The translations under genes and the position numbers were made by a program. 64,000 nt of DNA, taken from CALBPI01 sp038529355. GTDB taxonomy: Bacteria > Pseudomonadota > Gammaproteobacteria > Steroidobacterales > Woeseiaceae. The stretch lies in NCBI GenBank assembly GCA_038529355.1, contig JBCBDU010000010.1, positions 36,828 through 100,827 of the forward strand, given 5' to 3'. The notes under the pieces were generated by a model. The model was not told the DNA's origin. It did not search any database and was given only the letters and a program-made list of their open reading frames with translations. Below, one piece after another: positions 51,273 to 60,762 of this stretch (within the stretch, counting starts at the first letter, position 1; each line of letters begins with the position of its first letter).

Positions 51273-54200
51273 ATGCGTATTACAAAGTTTGCGGAAATGT
51301 CAGCGGTCTGTTTGGCACTGATGTTGGTCGGTTGCGGCGGTAGCGGTGATTCGGACGCACCGACAGACGATGCGCCAGCACCACAAAACGCGCTACCAAC
51401 GCTGAGCTTCCTGCAACCGACTAACGGCGAATCGCTGCCGGCAGGTGACGTGGCGCACGTGATCGTCGACGCCACGGACTCGGACGGATCCGTCATGCAC
51501 GTGACGCTGTCTCTGGATGGCATGCAGATTCGTCAGGACAGCGAAGCACCGTTTGAGTGGGGCGTAGCGGGCAGCACCGACGATGCTGCCTTGCGCAATC
51601 TTGCCAGTGGCGATTATGAGTTGATCGCTGTTGCCACAGATGACGATGGTGGCGAGGCATCAATCACCCTGACATTCTCCGTTGCTGCAGCAGCACCTGT
51701 ACCACCCGCACAAAATGTACCGCCGGTAGTCAGCTTTACCGCGCCTGCGCAGGGCATGTCTTTTACTGCCGGAGACACAGCCTATGTCAATGTTGATGCC
51801 ACCGACAGCGACGGCTCGATAGCCAATGTGCAACTCTTTATCGACAACGTTTTGGTGCGACAGGAAAACGTAGCTCCCTATGAATGGGGCGCGGCAGGTG
51901 GCACCAATGACGCCGCGCTGCGCAATCTCGCGGCCGGCACCTATGCACTCACTGCGACTGCAACAGATGATGATGGCGCGCAAACGTCCACCGAGATTTC
52001 GATCACCGTTGATGCCGCGACACCACCGCCAACGCCGCCACCGACTACCGCTTGCGCCGTGAGCGGCGATTTACGCCAATGGCATCGCACTGCAATCACT
52101 TGCTCCGGGTTTTCTGCCAACGAAAGCGATGCCGATACCTTTACCGACTATCGCTTCAATGTAACCTTCACGAAGAACAATACATCAATCACGGTTCCGG
52201 GGCACTTCGCAGCCGACGGCAATGCTGCCGACACCAGCGCGCAAAGCGGTGATGTCTGGCGCGCCTATTTCGCCGCACCGCAAACCGGTGACTGGCAGTA
52301 TTCGGTTTCGTTCAGAACGGGTGCAGACATCGCCGTGCAGACCGAGCCGGCCGCGGGCTCGGCAATGGCAGTTTTTGATGGGGAAAGGGGCAGTTTCTCG
52401 ATCAACAGCGCGCCTGCCGAAAATCAGGATATGCGCACCCGTGGCTTGCTGGAGCATCGCGATGGCGAGCGCTATCTGCGCTTTGCTGGAAGCGGCAAGA
52501 TCTATATTGAAGGTGGTATGGACAGCCCCGAGAACATTTTCGGCTACTCGCAGTTTGATAACACCACCAAATTCTCCGATGCCGGTAGTTGCAAAGGTAT
52601 TTTGCACGACTTCGCGCCGCACGCGGATGACTGGAACGACGGTGATCCTGTATGGGGTGCAGATCGCGGCAAGAGTCTGATTGGGTTGATCAACTACATC
52701 GCATCAACGGGCGTCAATGCGGTCTACATCATGGCCAACACAGTGCGCGGAGATGGTTGCGACGCACACCCGTGGTCCGAATACAACGCCAGCGGCACTG
52801 TCAAACGCTTCGACGTCAGTAAACTGGATCAGTGGGAGCGCGCGCTCGAACACATGAGCGCAAACGGATTGCTGATTCACATCGTGACGCAGGAAACTGA
52901 AAACGACCAGCTGCTTAACGACGGCAATCTCGGACTGGAGCGTCGCTTGTATTACCGCGAGTTAATCTCGCGCTTTGGGCACCACCCCGCACTGCAGTGG
53001 AACCTCGGCGAGGAGAACACCAACACGCCGGCACAGCAGCGCGCATTTGCGGATTATATTCGTGAGCTCGATCCCTACGATCATGCGATTTTCATGCATA
53101 CCTATCCGAACCAGCAAGACCGCTACGACGACCTGCTAGGCCACGCCACATTCGACGGACCCACCATCCAATTTGGCGCAATTCCCAGTGAGCCCGCCGC
53201 TGCAAACGGTGTTTATGCAACAGCAGCAAGCTGGATCGAGCGCTCGGCACAAGCCGGCCAACCGTGGGTCGTAACCTTTACCGAAGCTTCCGGTGGCGAT
53301 GCGCCCACGCCAAACACAGCGGTGACGACAAAGCAGCGCGTGTACTGGATGTGGGCCAGCGTCATGTCAGGCGGCGGTGGTTTCGAGTGGTATCTGAAGA
53401 ACAACGGTGCCGGGCATGCCTACGACCTGGCCGTTGAGAACCTGCGAGAGTTCGATGCACATTGGCAACAGTCCGGTCACCTCGTGCGGTTCTTCCATGA
53501 TGTGCTGCAGGGCCAGCTAGGAATCGATTTACAACAACTCGCCGCAGACAATGACGTGACCAGCAGCACCAGCGACTGGGTACTGACTGATGCCGGTAAC
53601 CATTACGTGATATTCCTTCGCGAAGGTGGCGGCACCGATATCAACCTGCCGAACAACGATCTCTACAACGTTATCTGGTTCAATCCGCGAACGGGTGCGC
53701 AGACCGATGGCGGTTCGCTGCAGGGTGCCGGCAATCAATTTATCGGCAGCCCGCCTGCTGAAGCGAACCAGGACTGGGCCGTCGTCGTCAGCAGTGCAGG
53801 TACAGGCTCCCCTACCGCTCAATTCACGCAGGCTGACGGACTGGTCATCATGGAAGCAGAGAACACCGCCACAACAGACCGTGGTCTGTGGCTGGAAGAA
53901 ACGGATGTGGCCGGCTTCACGGGTGCGTCGTACATTGAATTCAACGGAAACCGCGAGACATCTGGCCCACCGACGTCGCCGCTCACCTACACATTCACAA
54001 TCAATCAAAGCGGCCTGCACTATCTGCACTTGCACGTAGCGCGCGAAACCCTGGTGCTGAATGGCGAAACACGCACCGACGTGGCCAATGATGCCTTCGT
54101 GCGGTTAGACGGAAACTTCAGTGCTGGCAACAACGTCGGCAACACACATGGCGACGACGCGCCACTGGCAACACTGATGGCGGATACCAAGTTTTTCGGC

Positions 54201-54419
54201 GGCAACGATAATCAGTTTGTCTGGGCATCCGGCAACCGGCTTGATCTCGGCGGCGAGCGGAACAAGCGTGTCGCCGTGTACAACCTGCAGGCTGGCGAAA
54301 CCTACACATTCACAATGTCGGGCCGATCGAAATTCTTCAAGGTTGATCGAATCATGTTCCGGCACGAATCGGTGCCTGCAAACAGTGCCCAGGACCTGTC
54401 CCGTGGGGAGACGCGCTAG
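51273..54419 (+). CDS. Multidomain glycoside hydrolase-like lipoprotein
   Basis: 1048 residues. Lipoprotein signal with lipobox LVGC (Cys21) and an acidic linker. Two bacterial Ig-like repeats follow (about 41-136 and 145-238), each with DATDSDGS and AALRNLA-GTY blocks, then a PPPTPPPT linker, a DUF5060-like beta-sandwich (about 253-355, starting CAVSGDLRQWHRTAITCSGF) and a TIM-barrel region (about 385-760) with a possible acid/base Glu in QWNLGEENTNT and a candidate nucleophile in VVTFTEASGG. A C-terminal carbohydrate-binding-like module (about 845-1035) begins VIMEAENTATTDRGLWLEET. Probably a surface-exposed polysaccharide-degrading enzyme; substrate unknown. Confidence 0.82.
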   Translation: MRITKFAEMSAVCLALMLVGCGGSGDSDAPTDDAPAPQNALPTLSFLQPTNGESLPAGDVAHVIVDATDSDGSVMHVTLSLDGMQIRQDSEAPFEWGVAGSTDDAALRNLASGDYELIAVATDDDGGEASITLTFSVAAAAPVPPAQNVPPVVSFTAPAQGMSFTAGDTAYVNVDATDSDGSIANVQLFIDNVLVRQENVAPYEWGAAGGTNDAALRNLAAGTYALTATATDDDGAQTSTEISITVDAATPPPTPPPTTACAVSGDLRQWHRTAITCSGFSANESDADTFTDYRFNVTFTKNNTSITVPGHFAADGNAADTSAQSGDVWRAYFAAPQTGDWQYSVSFRTGADIAVQTEPAAGSAMAVFDGERGSFSINSAPAENQDMRTRGLLEHRDGERYLRFAGSGKIYIEGGMDSPENIFGYSQFDNTTKFSDAGSCKGILHDFAPHADDWNDGDPVWGADRGKSLIGLINYIASTGVNAVYIMANTVRGDGCDAHPWSEYNASGTVKRFDVSKLDQWERALEHMSANGLLIHIVTQETENDQLLNDGNLGLERRLYYRELISRFGHHPALQWNLGEENTNTPAQQRAFADYIRELDPYDHAIFMHTYPNQQDRYDDLLGHATFDGPTIQFGAIPSEPAAANGVYATAASWIERSAQAGQPWVVTFTEASGGDAPTPNTAVTTKQRVYWMWASVMSGGGGFEWYLKNNGAGHAYDLAVENLREFDAHWQQSGHLVRFFHDVLQGQLGIDLQQLAADNDVTSSTSDWVLTDAGNHYVIFLREGGGTDINLPNNDLYNVIWFNPRTGAQTDGGSLQGAGNQFIGSPPAEANQDWAVVVSSAGTGSPTAQFTQADGLVIMEAENTATTDRGLWLEETDVAGFTGASYIEFNGNRETSGPPTSPLTYTFTINQSGLHYLHLHVARETLVLNGETRTDVANDAFVRLDGNFSAGNNVGNTHGDDAPLATLMADTKFFGGNDNQFVWASGNRLDLGGERNKRVAVYNLQAGETYTFTMSGRSKFFKVDRIMFRHESVPANSAQDLSRGETR

Positions 54420-54880
54420 CGCTTAGTCGAACTGGAATCTCTAGCATCTATCGAGGAGTCTTCGCCAACCACGGTGTGGTGATATTGGAGACGAGCGGGA
54501 TTCCCCGCGCTATGCGCTAGCAATGCTTCCTGCGGCACGACGGCCCCGCCGTCTCAGCGCGACTGATACGCTGCGCCGCCGCACTCACAATTGCTGTGGC
54601 AGATGCATCAACCGCGCACCGCCAACAGTTGCGCCTAAAACCGGGCGCAAACGCCTCATGCCACTGAAAACCTTGGGAAATCAAAGCAACCGCGGCCGAC
54701 GCATATCGAGTTGGTGCAATGCGGCGAACTTAGCCTTTGCCAAACTCTCCTTCAGCTGCATCCATTCGCACCCGCATGACGAACCCGTGGGCGCGTTGTT
54801 CATGCCGTAAATGCACTATCATCGTTGATGTCACGCTGACGCAATATGTTTCAGCGAGCTTTCAGGAGCCTTACTCGCAC
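54420..54880. other. Long gap between lipoprotein and RND genes
   Basis: 460 bases with no supported gene. Open frames of up to 95 codons (plus strand, 54523-54810) and 41 codons (minus strand, near 54680-54805) lack family resemblance and good ribosome binding sites. CGGGATTCCCCGC and similar hairpins occur but no clear terminator. The promoter of the efflux operon must lie here. Confidence 0.5.
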
Positions 54881-56047
54881 ATGTTTTTGCCGCAACCGAA
54901 AGCGACCGTACTTCTCACGCTAACTCTGGTGCTCGGGGCATGCAGTGCCGAACCCGACAACACCGTGCGTCGCCAACACGTCGTGCAAATCGTTGCCAAC
55001 GAAGTCAGCTATCGAACCGACCGGATCACCGTTGAAGCTGTCGGCACGGCGCGCGCACGCGCATTCGCCGAAATCTTTCCGGATACCGGCGGCGAAGTCA
55101 CTGCAGTCGAATTTGAGGCTGGCCAAAAGGTCGGCGCCAACGACGTCTTGCTTCGGCTGGATGCCCGTGCCGAGCGCCTGGCCGTCGAGCGGGCTCGGGT
55201 GGCCGTTAAGAATGCGGAACAGATTCTCGGTAGGTTTCAGCAACTGGAGTCTCCGGGCGCTGTATCCGCAAGCCAATTGGACGAGGCGCAAATAGCGCTC
55301 GATGGTGCTCGGATCGACCTGCAACTTGCGCAGGTCACTCTCGAAGATCGCACCGTCCGAGCACCGTTTTCGGGCTATGTCGGACTAACAGACATCGACA
55401 CCGGCGCACGAATCACCACGCAGACGATCATCACCCAGCTTGATGACCGCGATGTGTTGTTTGTCGATTTCGACGCGCCAGAACAAGTGTTCGGGCGTGT
55501 GGCGCCAGGCGACTCTATCCCGATGGCCCCGTTTTCGGCACCCGCTCAGCCTTACGACGCAGTGGTTAGCAGCGTCGACAGTCGCGTCAATGCGACCAGC
55601 CGCAGCTTCCGGGTGCGCGCGCGTGTCGACAATGCGCGCGACGAGCTGCGGCCGGGCATGAGTTTTCGCATTGGATTTGAGCTTCCTGGCGAGGCCTATC
55701 CAGCTGTGCCGGAGGCCGCCATCGTGTGGGGTGGCGACGGTGCCTACCTGTGGGCCGTTCAAGGGGGAAAGGCAACACGTGTGCCCGTCACGATCGTGTC
55801 GCGCCAGGACGGACTGGTACTGGTTCGAGCACCCATTCCGGAAGGTGCGCTGATCGTTGCCGAGGGCGTTCAGAAAGTACGCGAAGGTGCCGTCGTCAAT
55901 GACCCTGCGTTTGCTGAAAAAACCAGCGGCGATGAAACGCCGACGACTGATGCCACCACAGACCGGCGGCAGGTGACCGGTGCACCGGATAGTGACCCCG
56001 TTGAAACTAGCAGGCAGGCAGCAGCAGCTGGAAGCCGCCAATCATGA
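54881..56047 (+). CDS. RND efflux periplasmic adaptor lipoprotein
   Basis: 388 residues. Lipobox LGAC (Cys21) and the HlyD/AcrA order: barrel-sandwich (ITVEAVGTARARAFAEIFPD, about 45-64; VTAVEFEAGQKVGANDVLLR), helical hairpin, VTLEDRTVRAPFSGYVGLTD, then the membrane-proximal domain. Couples the pump downstream to an outer membrane channel. AGGAG lies 12 bases upstream. Overlaps the pump gene by ATGA. Confidence 0.94.
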   Translation: MFLPQPKATVLLTLTLVLGACSAEPDNTVRRQHVVQIVANEVSYRTDRITVEAVGTARARAFAEIFPDTGGEVTAVEFEAGQKVGANDVLLRLDARAERLAVERARVAVKNAEQILGRFQQLESPGAVSASQLDEAQIALDGARIDLQLAQVTLEDRTVRAPFSGYVGLTDIDTGARITTQTIITQLDDRDVLFVDFDAPEQVFGRVAPGDSIPMAPFSAPAQPYDAVVSSVDSRVNATSRSFRVRARVDNARDELRPGMSFRIGFELPGEAYPAVPEAAIVWGGDGAYLWAVQGGKATRVPVTIVSRQDGLVLVRAPIPEGALIVAEGVQKVREGAVVNDPAFAEKTSGDETPTTDATTDRRQVTGAPDSDPVETSRQAAAAGSRQS

Positions 56048-59000
56048 ACGCCGCGCCATCCGGACTTCCGGAGCTTGCGGTTAAACGACCGCTGTTGATC
56101 GGCGTATTGAACGTCTTGATCATCATCGCCGGACTTGCCGCATTGTTCGGCATTGAGGTGCGCGAGTTGCCAGACGTTGATCGCCCGATCGTCGGCGTGC
56201 GCGCCACCTATCCCGGCGCAGCACCGGAAACCGTTGATGCCGAAGTGACCAGCGTCATCGAAGGCGCCGTAGCGCGTGTTTCCGGGGTACGCGAAATCAA
56301 CTCGTCGAGCGAAGAAAACAGCGCGCGCATTCGTATCGAGTTCAATCCGGGCGTTGATCTGGACATTGCCGCGTCTGACGTTCGCGAAGCGCTGAGTCGC
56401 GTGACGCGCGAGTTACCTGATCGCGTCGAGGACGTGTTCGTGACGAAAGCGGACAACGACGCGAACCCGATCATCTCGTTAGCTGTTATTGCACCCTCGT
56501 ATCGCGAAGATGCTTTGACGCAAATTATCAACGCGGACATTGCGCCCGAAATCCTGTCGATTGATGGCGTCGCAACGATCCAGGAGTTTGGCTCCCGCGA
56601 GCGGCAGATGCGCGTTGTTATCGACCCGCTGCGGTTGAGTCGCTTCGGGCTCACCGTCACCGATGTTGCCGATGCGCTGCGGCAAGCACCGTTTGACGTA
56701 CCGGTCGGCAGTTTTCGCTCGCAGGATCAGGAACTGATTGTACGAGCGGAGGCGACGGCCGCGACGCCGGAACTGATCAAATCGGTCATCATTCAAGGCA
56801 ACACGCGCGTTGGCGATGTTGCCGAAGCCATTGTTGCCCCGGCGGATGCTGAGAACCTGTTGCGCCTCGATGGCCAACCGATCGTCGGTCTTGGCATCAT
56901 CCGTCAGGCGCAATCAAACACCATAGAGATTTCCGACGCGGTCAAGCGCAAGGTCGCGCAGCTCAATGACCGCTTTGATGACATCGAAATTGTCATGACA
57001 TCGGACGATGCGCTGTTCATTCGTGCGTCGGTGCGCGAGGTGTTGACCAGCCTGCTGATCACGATCGCCGTTGTGATTGCTACGATCTGGATATTTCTCG
57101 GCTCGTGGAAGGCTACGCTGGTACCGTCCGTTGCGATCCCCGTGTCATTGGTCGGCACCGTTGCCGGTATCTGGTTACTCGGCTTCTCGATCAATCTGCT
57201 CACGCTGTTGGCACTGGTGTTGGCGACCGGTCTGATCGTCGATGACGCGATCGTTGTACTCGAGAACATTCAGCGCAAACAGACTCAGGGTCTGCGCCGT
57301 CGTGCCGCCGCTGCCATCGGCGCCCGACAGGTACTGTTCGCCGTGATTGCCACCACCGCCGTGCTGATTGCTGTCTTCGTGCCGATCTCTTTCCTGCCGT
57401 CCACCACTGGCCGCCTGTTTCGTGAATTCGGCTTTGTCTTGTCGTTGTCCGTCATCATCTCTTCGTTTGTTGCACTGTCGTTAGCACCGGCTATTGCCGC
57501 GATGTTCCGGTTCAAGGATGAGGACGACGATCGTGAGTCCCGGCTAGCACCAATCGGTCGAACACTCGGCAACAGTTACGCACGCGCATTGCAGGTCTGT
57601 TTGAAATATCCATGGACGACGGTGTTCGCCTCGGTGGCGATCGCGCTCGGCGCACTGTGGGCAAATACACAGATCAAAAGTGAATTGGTGCCTGACGAGG
57701 ATCGTGGCCGGGTCGAAGTATTCGCCACCGGCCCTGACGGCGTCGGTCTGGCCTACATGGAGCGCCAGTCCGATCAGATGGAGGCGATTCTGCAACCGTT
57801 GCGTGACGACGGCGTGATCGCATCGGTCTACACGATTGTCGGACGCTACGACCCGAATCGTGTCGGCATTACCGCGCAGCTTGCCAGCTGGGAACAACGC
57901 AGCATGAGCCAGCAACAAGTGATCGATGCCTTGCGTGGTCCGATGTCGGCGATTCCCGGTTCGCGCATCTCGGTATTCGCACGCGGCAGCCTCGACACCG
58001 GCGGGGGCTTTCGCAGTGGCTTGCAAGTTGCGTTAACCGGTGGTGATTACGACGAGATTTATGCGGCAGCGCGAGCCCTTGCGGCACGGATCGAAGAATC
58101 TGCCCTACTGGCGAATCCGGAAATCTCCTATCAACCGACACAACCGCAGTTGTCGGTGCAGGTAGACCGGCGTCGTGCGGCTGATCTGGACGTGTCACTA
58201 GACGAAATCGCAACAACGCTGCGCGCGATGGTGGGTGGCGAAGATGTTATTGATCTGAACGTTCAGGACCAGGCGATTCCGATCATCCTCGAAGCCGAGA
58301 CCAGCGCAATCGAAAGTCCATCCGATCTGCGCAACCTGTTTGTGCGCTCGCGCGCCGGCCAGCTGATTCCGGTGTCGAGCCTGACGACGATCGTCGAAGA
58401 AGGCGTCGCGGCCGAGCTGGATCGGGTTGAGCAACGCCGCGCGATAGAGGTTGAGTCCGATGTCGCAACAGGCGTGCCGCTGGCCGACGCCATTGCCGAG
58501 TTAAAGCGCATCGCCGCCGAGACGTTACCGGACGATATCGGCCTGCTGTTGCAAGGAGAAGCGGCAACGCTACAGGAAAGCTCGCGCGAGTTGCTGATCA
58601 CCTACGCATTCGCGCTGGTTGTCGTGCTGCTGGTTCTGATCGCCCAGTTTGAGAGCCTGACGAGCCCGCTCATCGTCATGCTCATTGTGCCGTTCGGTTT
58701 GGCTGCCGCCCTCTATGCACTGTTGCTTACCGGAATTTCGCTGAACATCTATTCACAGATCGGTTTGATTCTGCTGATTGGCCTGATGGCGAAAAACGGT
58801 ATTTTGATGGTGGAGTTTGCCGATCAGCTGCGCAACGCCGGGCGCTCTGTTCGCGATGCGGCATTTGAAGCGGCCACAATACGTGCACGCCCGATTGTCA
58901 TGACGGTGGTTTCAACCATGCTCGGCGCATTGCCGCTCGTCATTTCCAGCGGTGCCGGGGCTGAAGCGCGTGGCGCGATCGGTTGGGTTGTGTTCGGTGG

Positions 59001-59160
59001 ACTGGGTTTGGCCGCCGCATTCACGCTGTTCCTGACACCGGTGCTGTACCTCGGCCTTGCCAGATTCAGTGAAGAGCGCTTCCGCAAGGAGGCTGCACTA
59101 CGGGAAGAACTGGACGAAGCCGGCCGCCGCGCCTCGCGCACCGGTGGCCCATCAGGATAA
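56044..59160 (+). CDS. RND (HAE1/AcrB-type) efflux transporter
   Basis: 1038 residues, 12 predicted transmembrane helices in two halves with large periplasmic loops. N-terminal LAVKRPLLIGVLNVLIIIAG; the proton-relay Asp pair in LATGLIVDDAIVVLENIQRK; ELPDVDRPIVGVRATYPGAA; GLMAKNGILMVEFADQLRN in the second half. Proton-driven tripartite efflux. No TolC-type channel gene and no TetR regulator flank the pair. Confidence 0.95.
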   Translation: MNAAPSGLPELAVKRPLLIGVLNVLIIIAGLAALFGIEVRELPDVDRPIVGVRATYPGAAPETVDAEVTSVIEGAVARVSGVREINSSSEENSARIRIEFNPGVDLDIAASDVREALSRVTRELPDRVEDVFVTKADNDANPIISLAVIAPSYREDALTQIINADIAPEILSIDGVATIQEFGSRERQMRVVIDPLRLSRFGLTVTDVADALRQAPFDVPVGSFRSQDQELIVRAEATAATPELIKSVIIQGNTRVGDVAEAIVAPADAENLLRLDGQPIVGLGIIRQAQSNTIEISDAVKRKVAQLNDRFDDIEIVMTSDDALFIRASVREVLTSLLITIAVVIATIWIFLGSWKATLVPSVAIPVSLVGTVAGIWLLGFSINLLTLLALVLATGLIVDDAIVVLENIQRKQTQGLRRRAAAAIGARQVLFAVIATTAVLIAVFVPISFLPSTTGRLFREFGFVLSLSVIISSFVALSLAPAIAAMFRFKDEDDDRESRLAPIGRTLGNSYARALQVCLKYPWTTVFASVAIALGALWANTQIKSELVPDEDRGRVEVFATGPDGVGLAYMERQSDQMEAILQPLRDDGVIASVYTIVGRYDPNRVGITAQLASWEQRSMSQQQVIDALRGPMSAIPGSRISVFARGSLDTGGGFRSGLQVALTGGDYDEIYAAARALAARIEESALLANPEISYQPTQPQLSVQVDRRRAADLDVSLDEIATTLRAMVGGEDVIDLNVQDQAIPIILEAETSAIESPSDLRNLFVRSRAGQLIPVSSLTTIVEEGVAAELDRVEQRRAIEVESDVATGVPLADAIAELKRIAAETLPDDIGLLLQGEAATLQESSRELLITYAFALVVVLLVLIAQFESLTSPLIVMLIVPFGLAAALYALLLTGISLNIYSQIGLILLIGLMAKNGILMVEFADQLRNAGRSVRDAAFEAATIRARPIVMTVVSTMLGALPLVISSGAGAEARGAIGWVVFGGLGLAAAFTLFLTPVLYLGLARFSEERFRKEAALREELDEAGRRASRTGGPSG

Positions 59161-59172
59161 TCTGCACAACAA

Positions 59173-60171
59173 CTAGCGCTGCACCAGCTCTACACGCCGA
59201 TTGACGCTGCGCCCGTTATCGGTAGCGTTCGTGGTCGCCGGACTCACCGGACCGATGCCGACCGCTAACAGTCGCGATGCATCGATGCCGTGCGTGGTCG
59301 TGAGGTTATCAACCACTGTTTTCGCGCGCGCTTCACTTAACGTCCGATTGTAAGCGTAGTCACCTGTGCTATCGGTATGCCCGACCACAAAAAACGCCAT
59401 GTCCGGATTGTCTTGCAAAAACTGCGCAACGATTGCGACGGTGTCGGCGGATGCCGGTTTCAGGCTAGTCTTGTCGAGATCGAACAAAATGCCATCAAGC
59501 ACTGCCCGACCGCTAGTGCGTATTGCCTGTCCGAGTGCATTCAGATCGATCGCTACCTTGCCCAGCTCGATTGAGTCCGACTCGTTGACGTCAAGTACAA
59601 CCACCGCCGGGAATTTCTGGCTGACACCCTGTACCACCAATAGTGAAATCACGGCGCTGTCCGACGCGCCGCTGGTGCGGCCGGACCAGTAAAAATAGCG
59701 CGTACGCTCACCCTTGCGAGTAGCCGCGCTGAGATAGGTATGCTGACCGCGACGCGCCGAGTCACCGTAGTGATAGAGCTGCACCACGAACTCCTTGCCA
59801 CACTCGCGGTCCGAGTCACAGCTGAAAATCTTGCGAAACCCCGATTGTTCGAACGCGTCTTCGAAGTTGCGGAAAATCTGCAGTGCCGACACAGTTCTTT
59901 CCCGTGCGCGATAGGTCACAGACACAACCTTCCCTTCGCCTTCCAGCAACGGCGGTAGGGACTGTTTATCGACCTTCTCTTTCAGCGGCCCGGTAGCAAC
60001 GCGAAAATCCGCGAACTCGGTATCACTGTAGGAAACAATATCGGTGTCGGGGAAACGCGAAACCAACGGGTGGTCTTTTGCATTGTTGATGTCATCTGCC
60101 AGAGCCACGGCAGTACCGGAACACGCAACGATCAGACACACAGCGAAACGACGTAGCGATACCGTCAGCAA
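59173..60171 (-). CDS. DUF4892/OmpA-domain envelope protein
   Basis: About 332 residues: signal peptide (SLRRFAVCLIVACSGTAVALA), a DUF4892-like N-domain starting KDHPLVSRFPDTDIVSYSDT, and a C-terminal OmpA domain (LFDLDKTSLKPASADTVAIV, FVVGHTDSTGDYAYNRTLSE, with NRRVEL) that binds peptidoglycan. The start is uncertain: a TTG beside GGGGGAG is used here; the frame is open for 49 codons upstream without better support. Confidence 0.88.
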   Translation of the reverse strand: MLTVSLRRFAVCLIVACSGTAVALADDINNAKDHPLVSRFPDTDIVSYSDTEFADFRVATGPLKEKVDKQSLPPLLEGEGKVVSVTYRARERTVSALQIFRNFEDAFEQSGFRKIFSCDSDRECGKEFVVQLYHYGDSARRGQHTYLSAATRKGERTRYFYWSGRTSGASDSAVISLLVVQGVSQKFPAVVVLDVNESDSIELGKVAIDLNALGQAIRTSGRAVLDGILFDLDKTSLKPASADTVAIVAQFLQDNPDMAFFVVGHTDSTGDYAYNRTLSEARAKTVVDNLTTTHGIDASRLLAVGIGPVSPATTNATDNGRSVNRRVELVQR

Positions 60172-60363
60172 GCTCCCCCAAAACGGCCCGTGCTTGCGAT
60201 CATACACGATCACGCTAATGCCACGCTGTACAGCTAGCCGATACGCACGGCACTGCAACGCCATTCGCCGCCGCCTACCCTGGCGGCTACAAACCTTCCG
60301 CCGACAGCAACCTCTCACCTATCGTGAACGATGCCGCGCTGCCTCGTGACCGCGGCACTGCGC

Positions 60364-60762
60364 TCATTTGTCTTGAGACTTTACCGCAGTGCCCATGACC
60401 TTGATCTTCGCGCCAAACGGCAACGCCGCCACCTGATAGATCGTGCGTGCGGGGCGCTGATGCTCGGGGAACAGCGATACATAGAGCGTATTCACTGATT
60501 CGAGCATCGCCAAATCTTGAAAGGCAATATCGACGAACACGATGTCTTGCTTAGCAAACCCGGCCGCGGCAAGCGCGGCAAAGAAATTATCAAACGATCG
60601 GACAGCTTCGTCGTGCACCGAGCCGGACACGTACTCACCTTGCCGATTGACAGAAAGCTGTCCACTGACAAAACACATACCGTTCGCGACAACGGCATGA
60701 CTGATCGGGTTCGACCATTGCGGCAACCCATCACCAGCAGTGATGTAGGTGTGCTGACTCAC
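60364..60762 (-). CDS. RidA family protein
   Basis: 132 residues from a GTG that overlaps the preceding stop (GTGA). QWSNPISHAVVANGMCFVSG, GSVHDEAVRSFDNFFAALAA and QRPARTIYQVAALPFGAKIK match the YjgF/YER057c/UK114 family, with the conserved Arg for substrate carboxylate. RidA-type proteins hydrolyse reactive enamine/imine intermediates; some family members have other roles. Confidence 0.92.
   Translation of the reverse strand: MSQHTYITAGDGLPQWSNPISHAVVANGMCFVSGQLSVNRQGEYVSGSVHDEAVRSFDNFFAALAAAGFAKQDIVFVDIAFQDLAMLESVNTLYVSLFPEHQRPARTIYQVAALPFGAKIKVMGTAVKSQDK

Noticed and set aside
54523..54810. 95-codon plus-strand frame before the RND operon
   Set aside because: Arginine-rich shadow-like composition, no ribosome binding site and no recognisable family.
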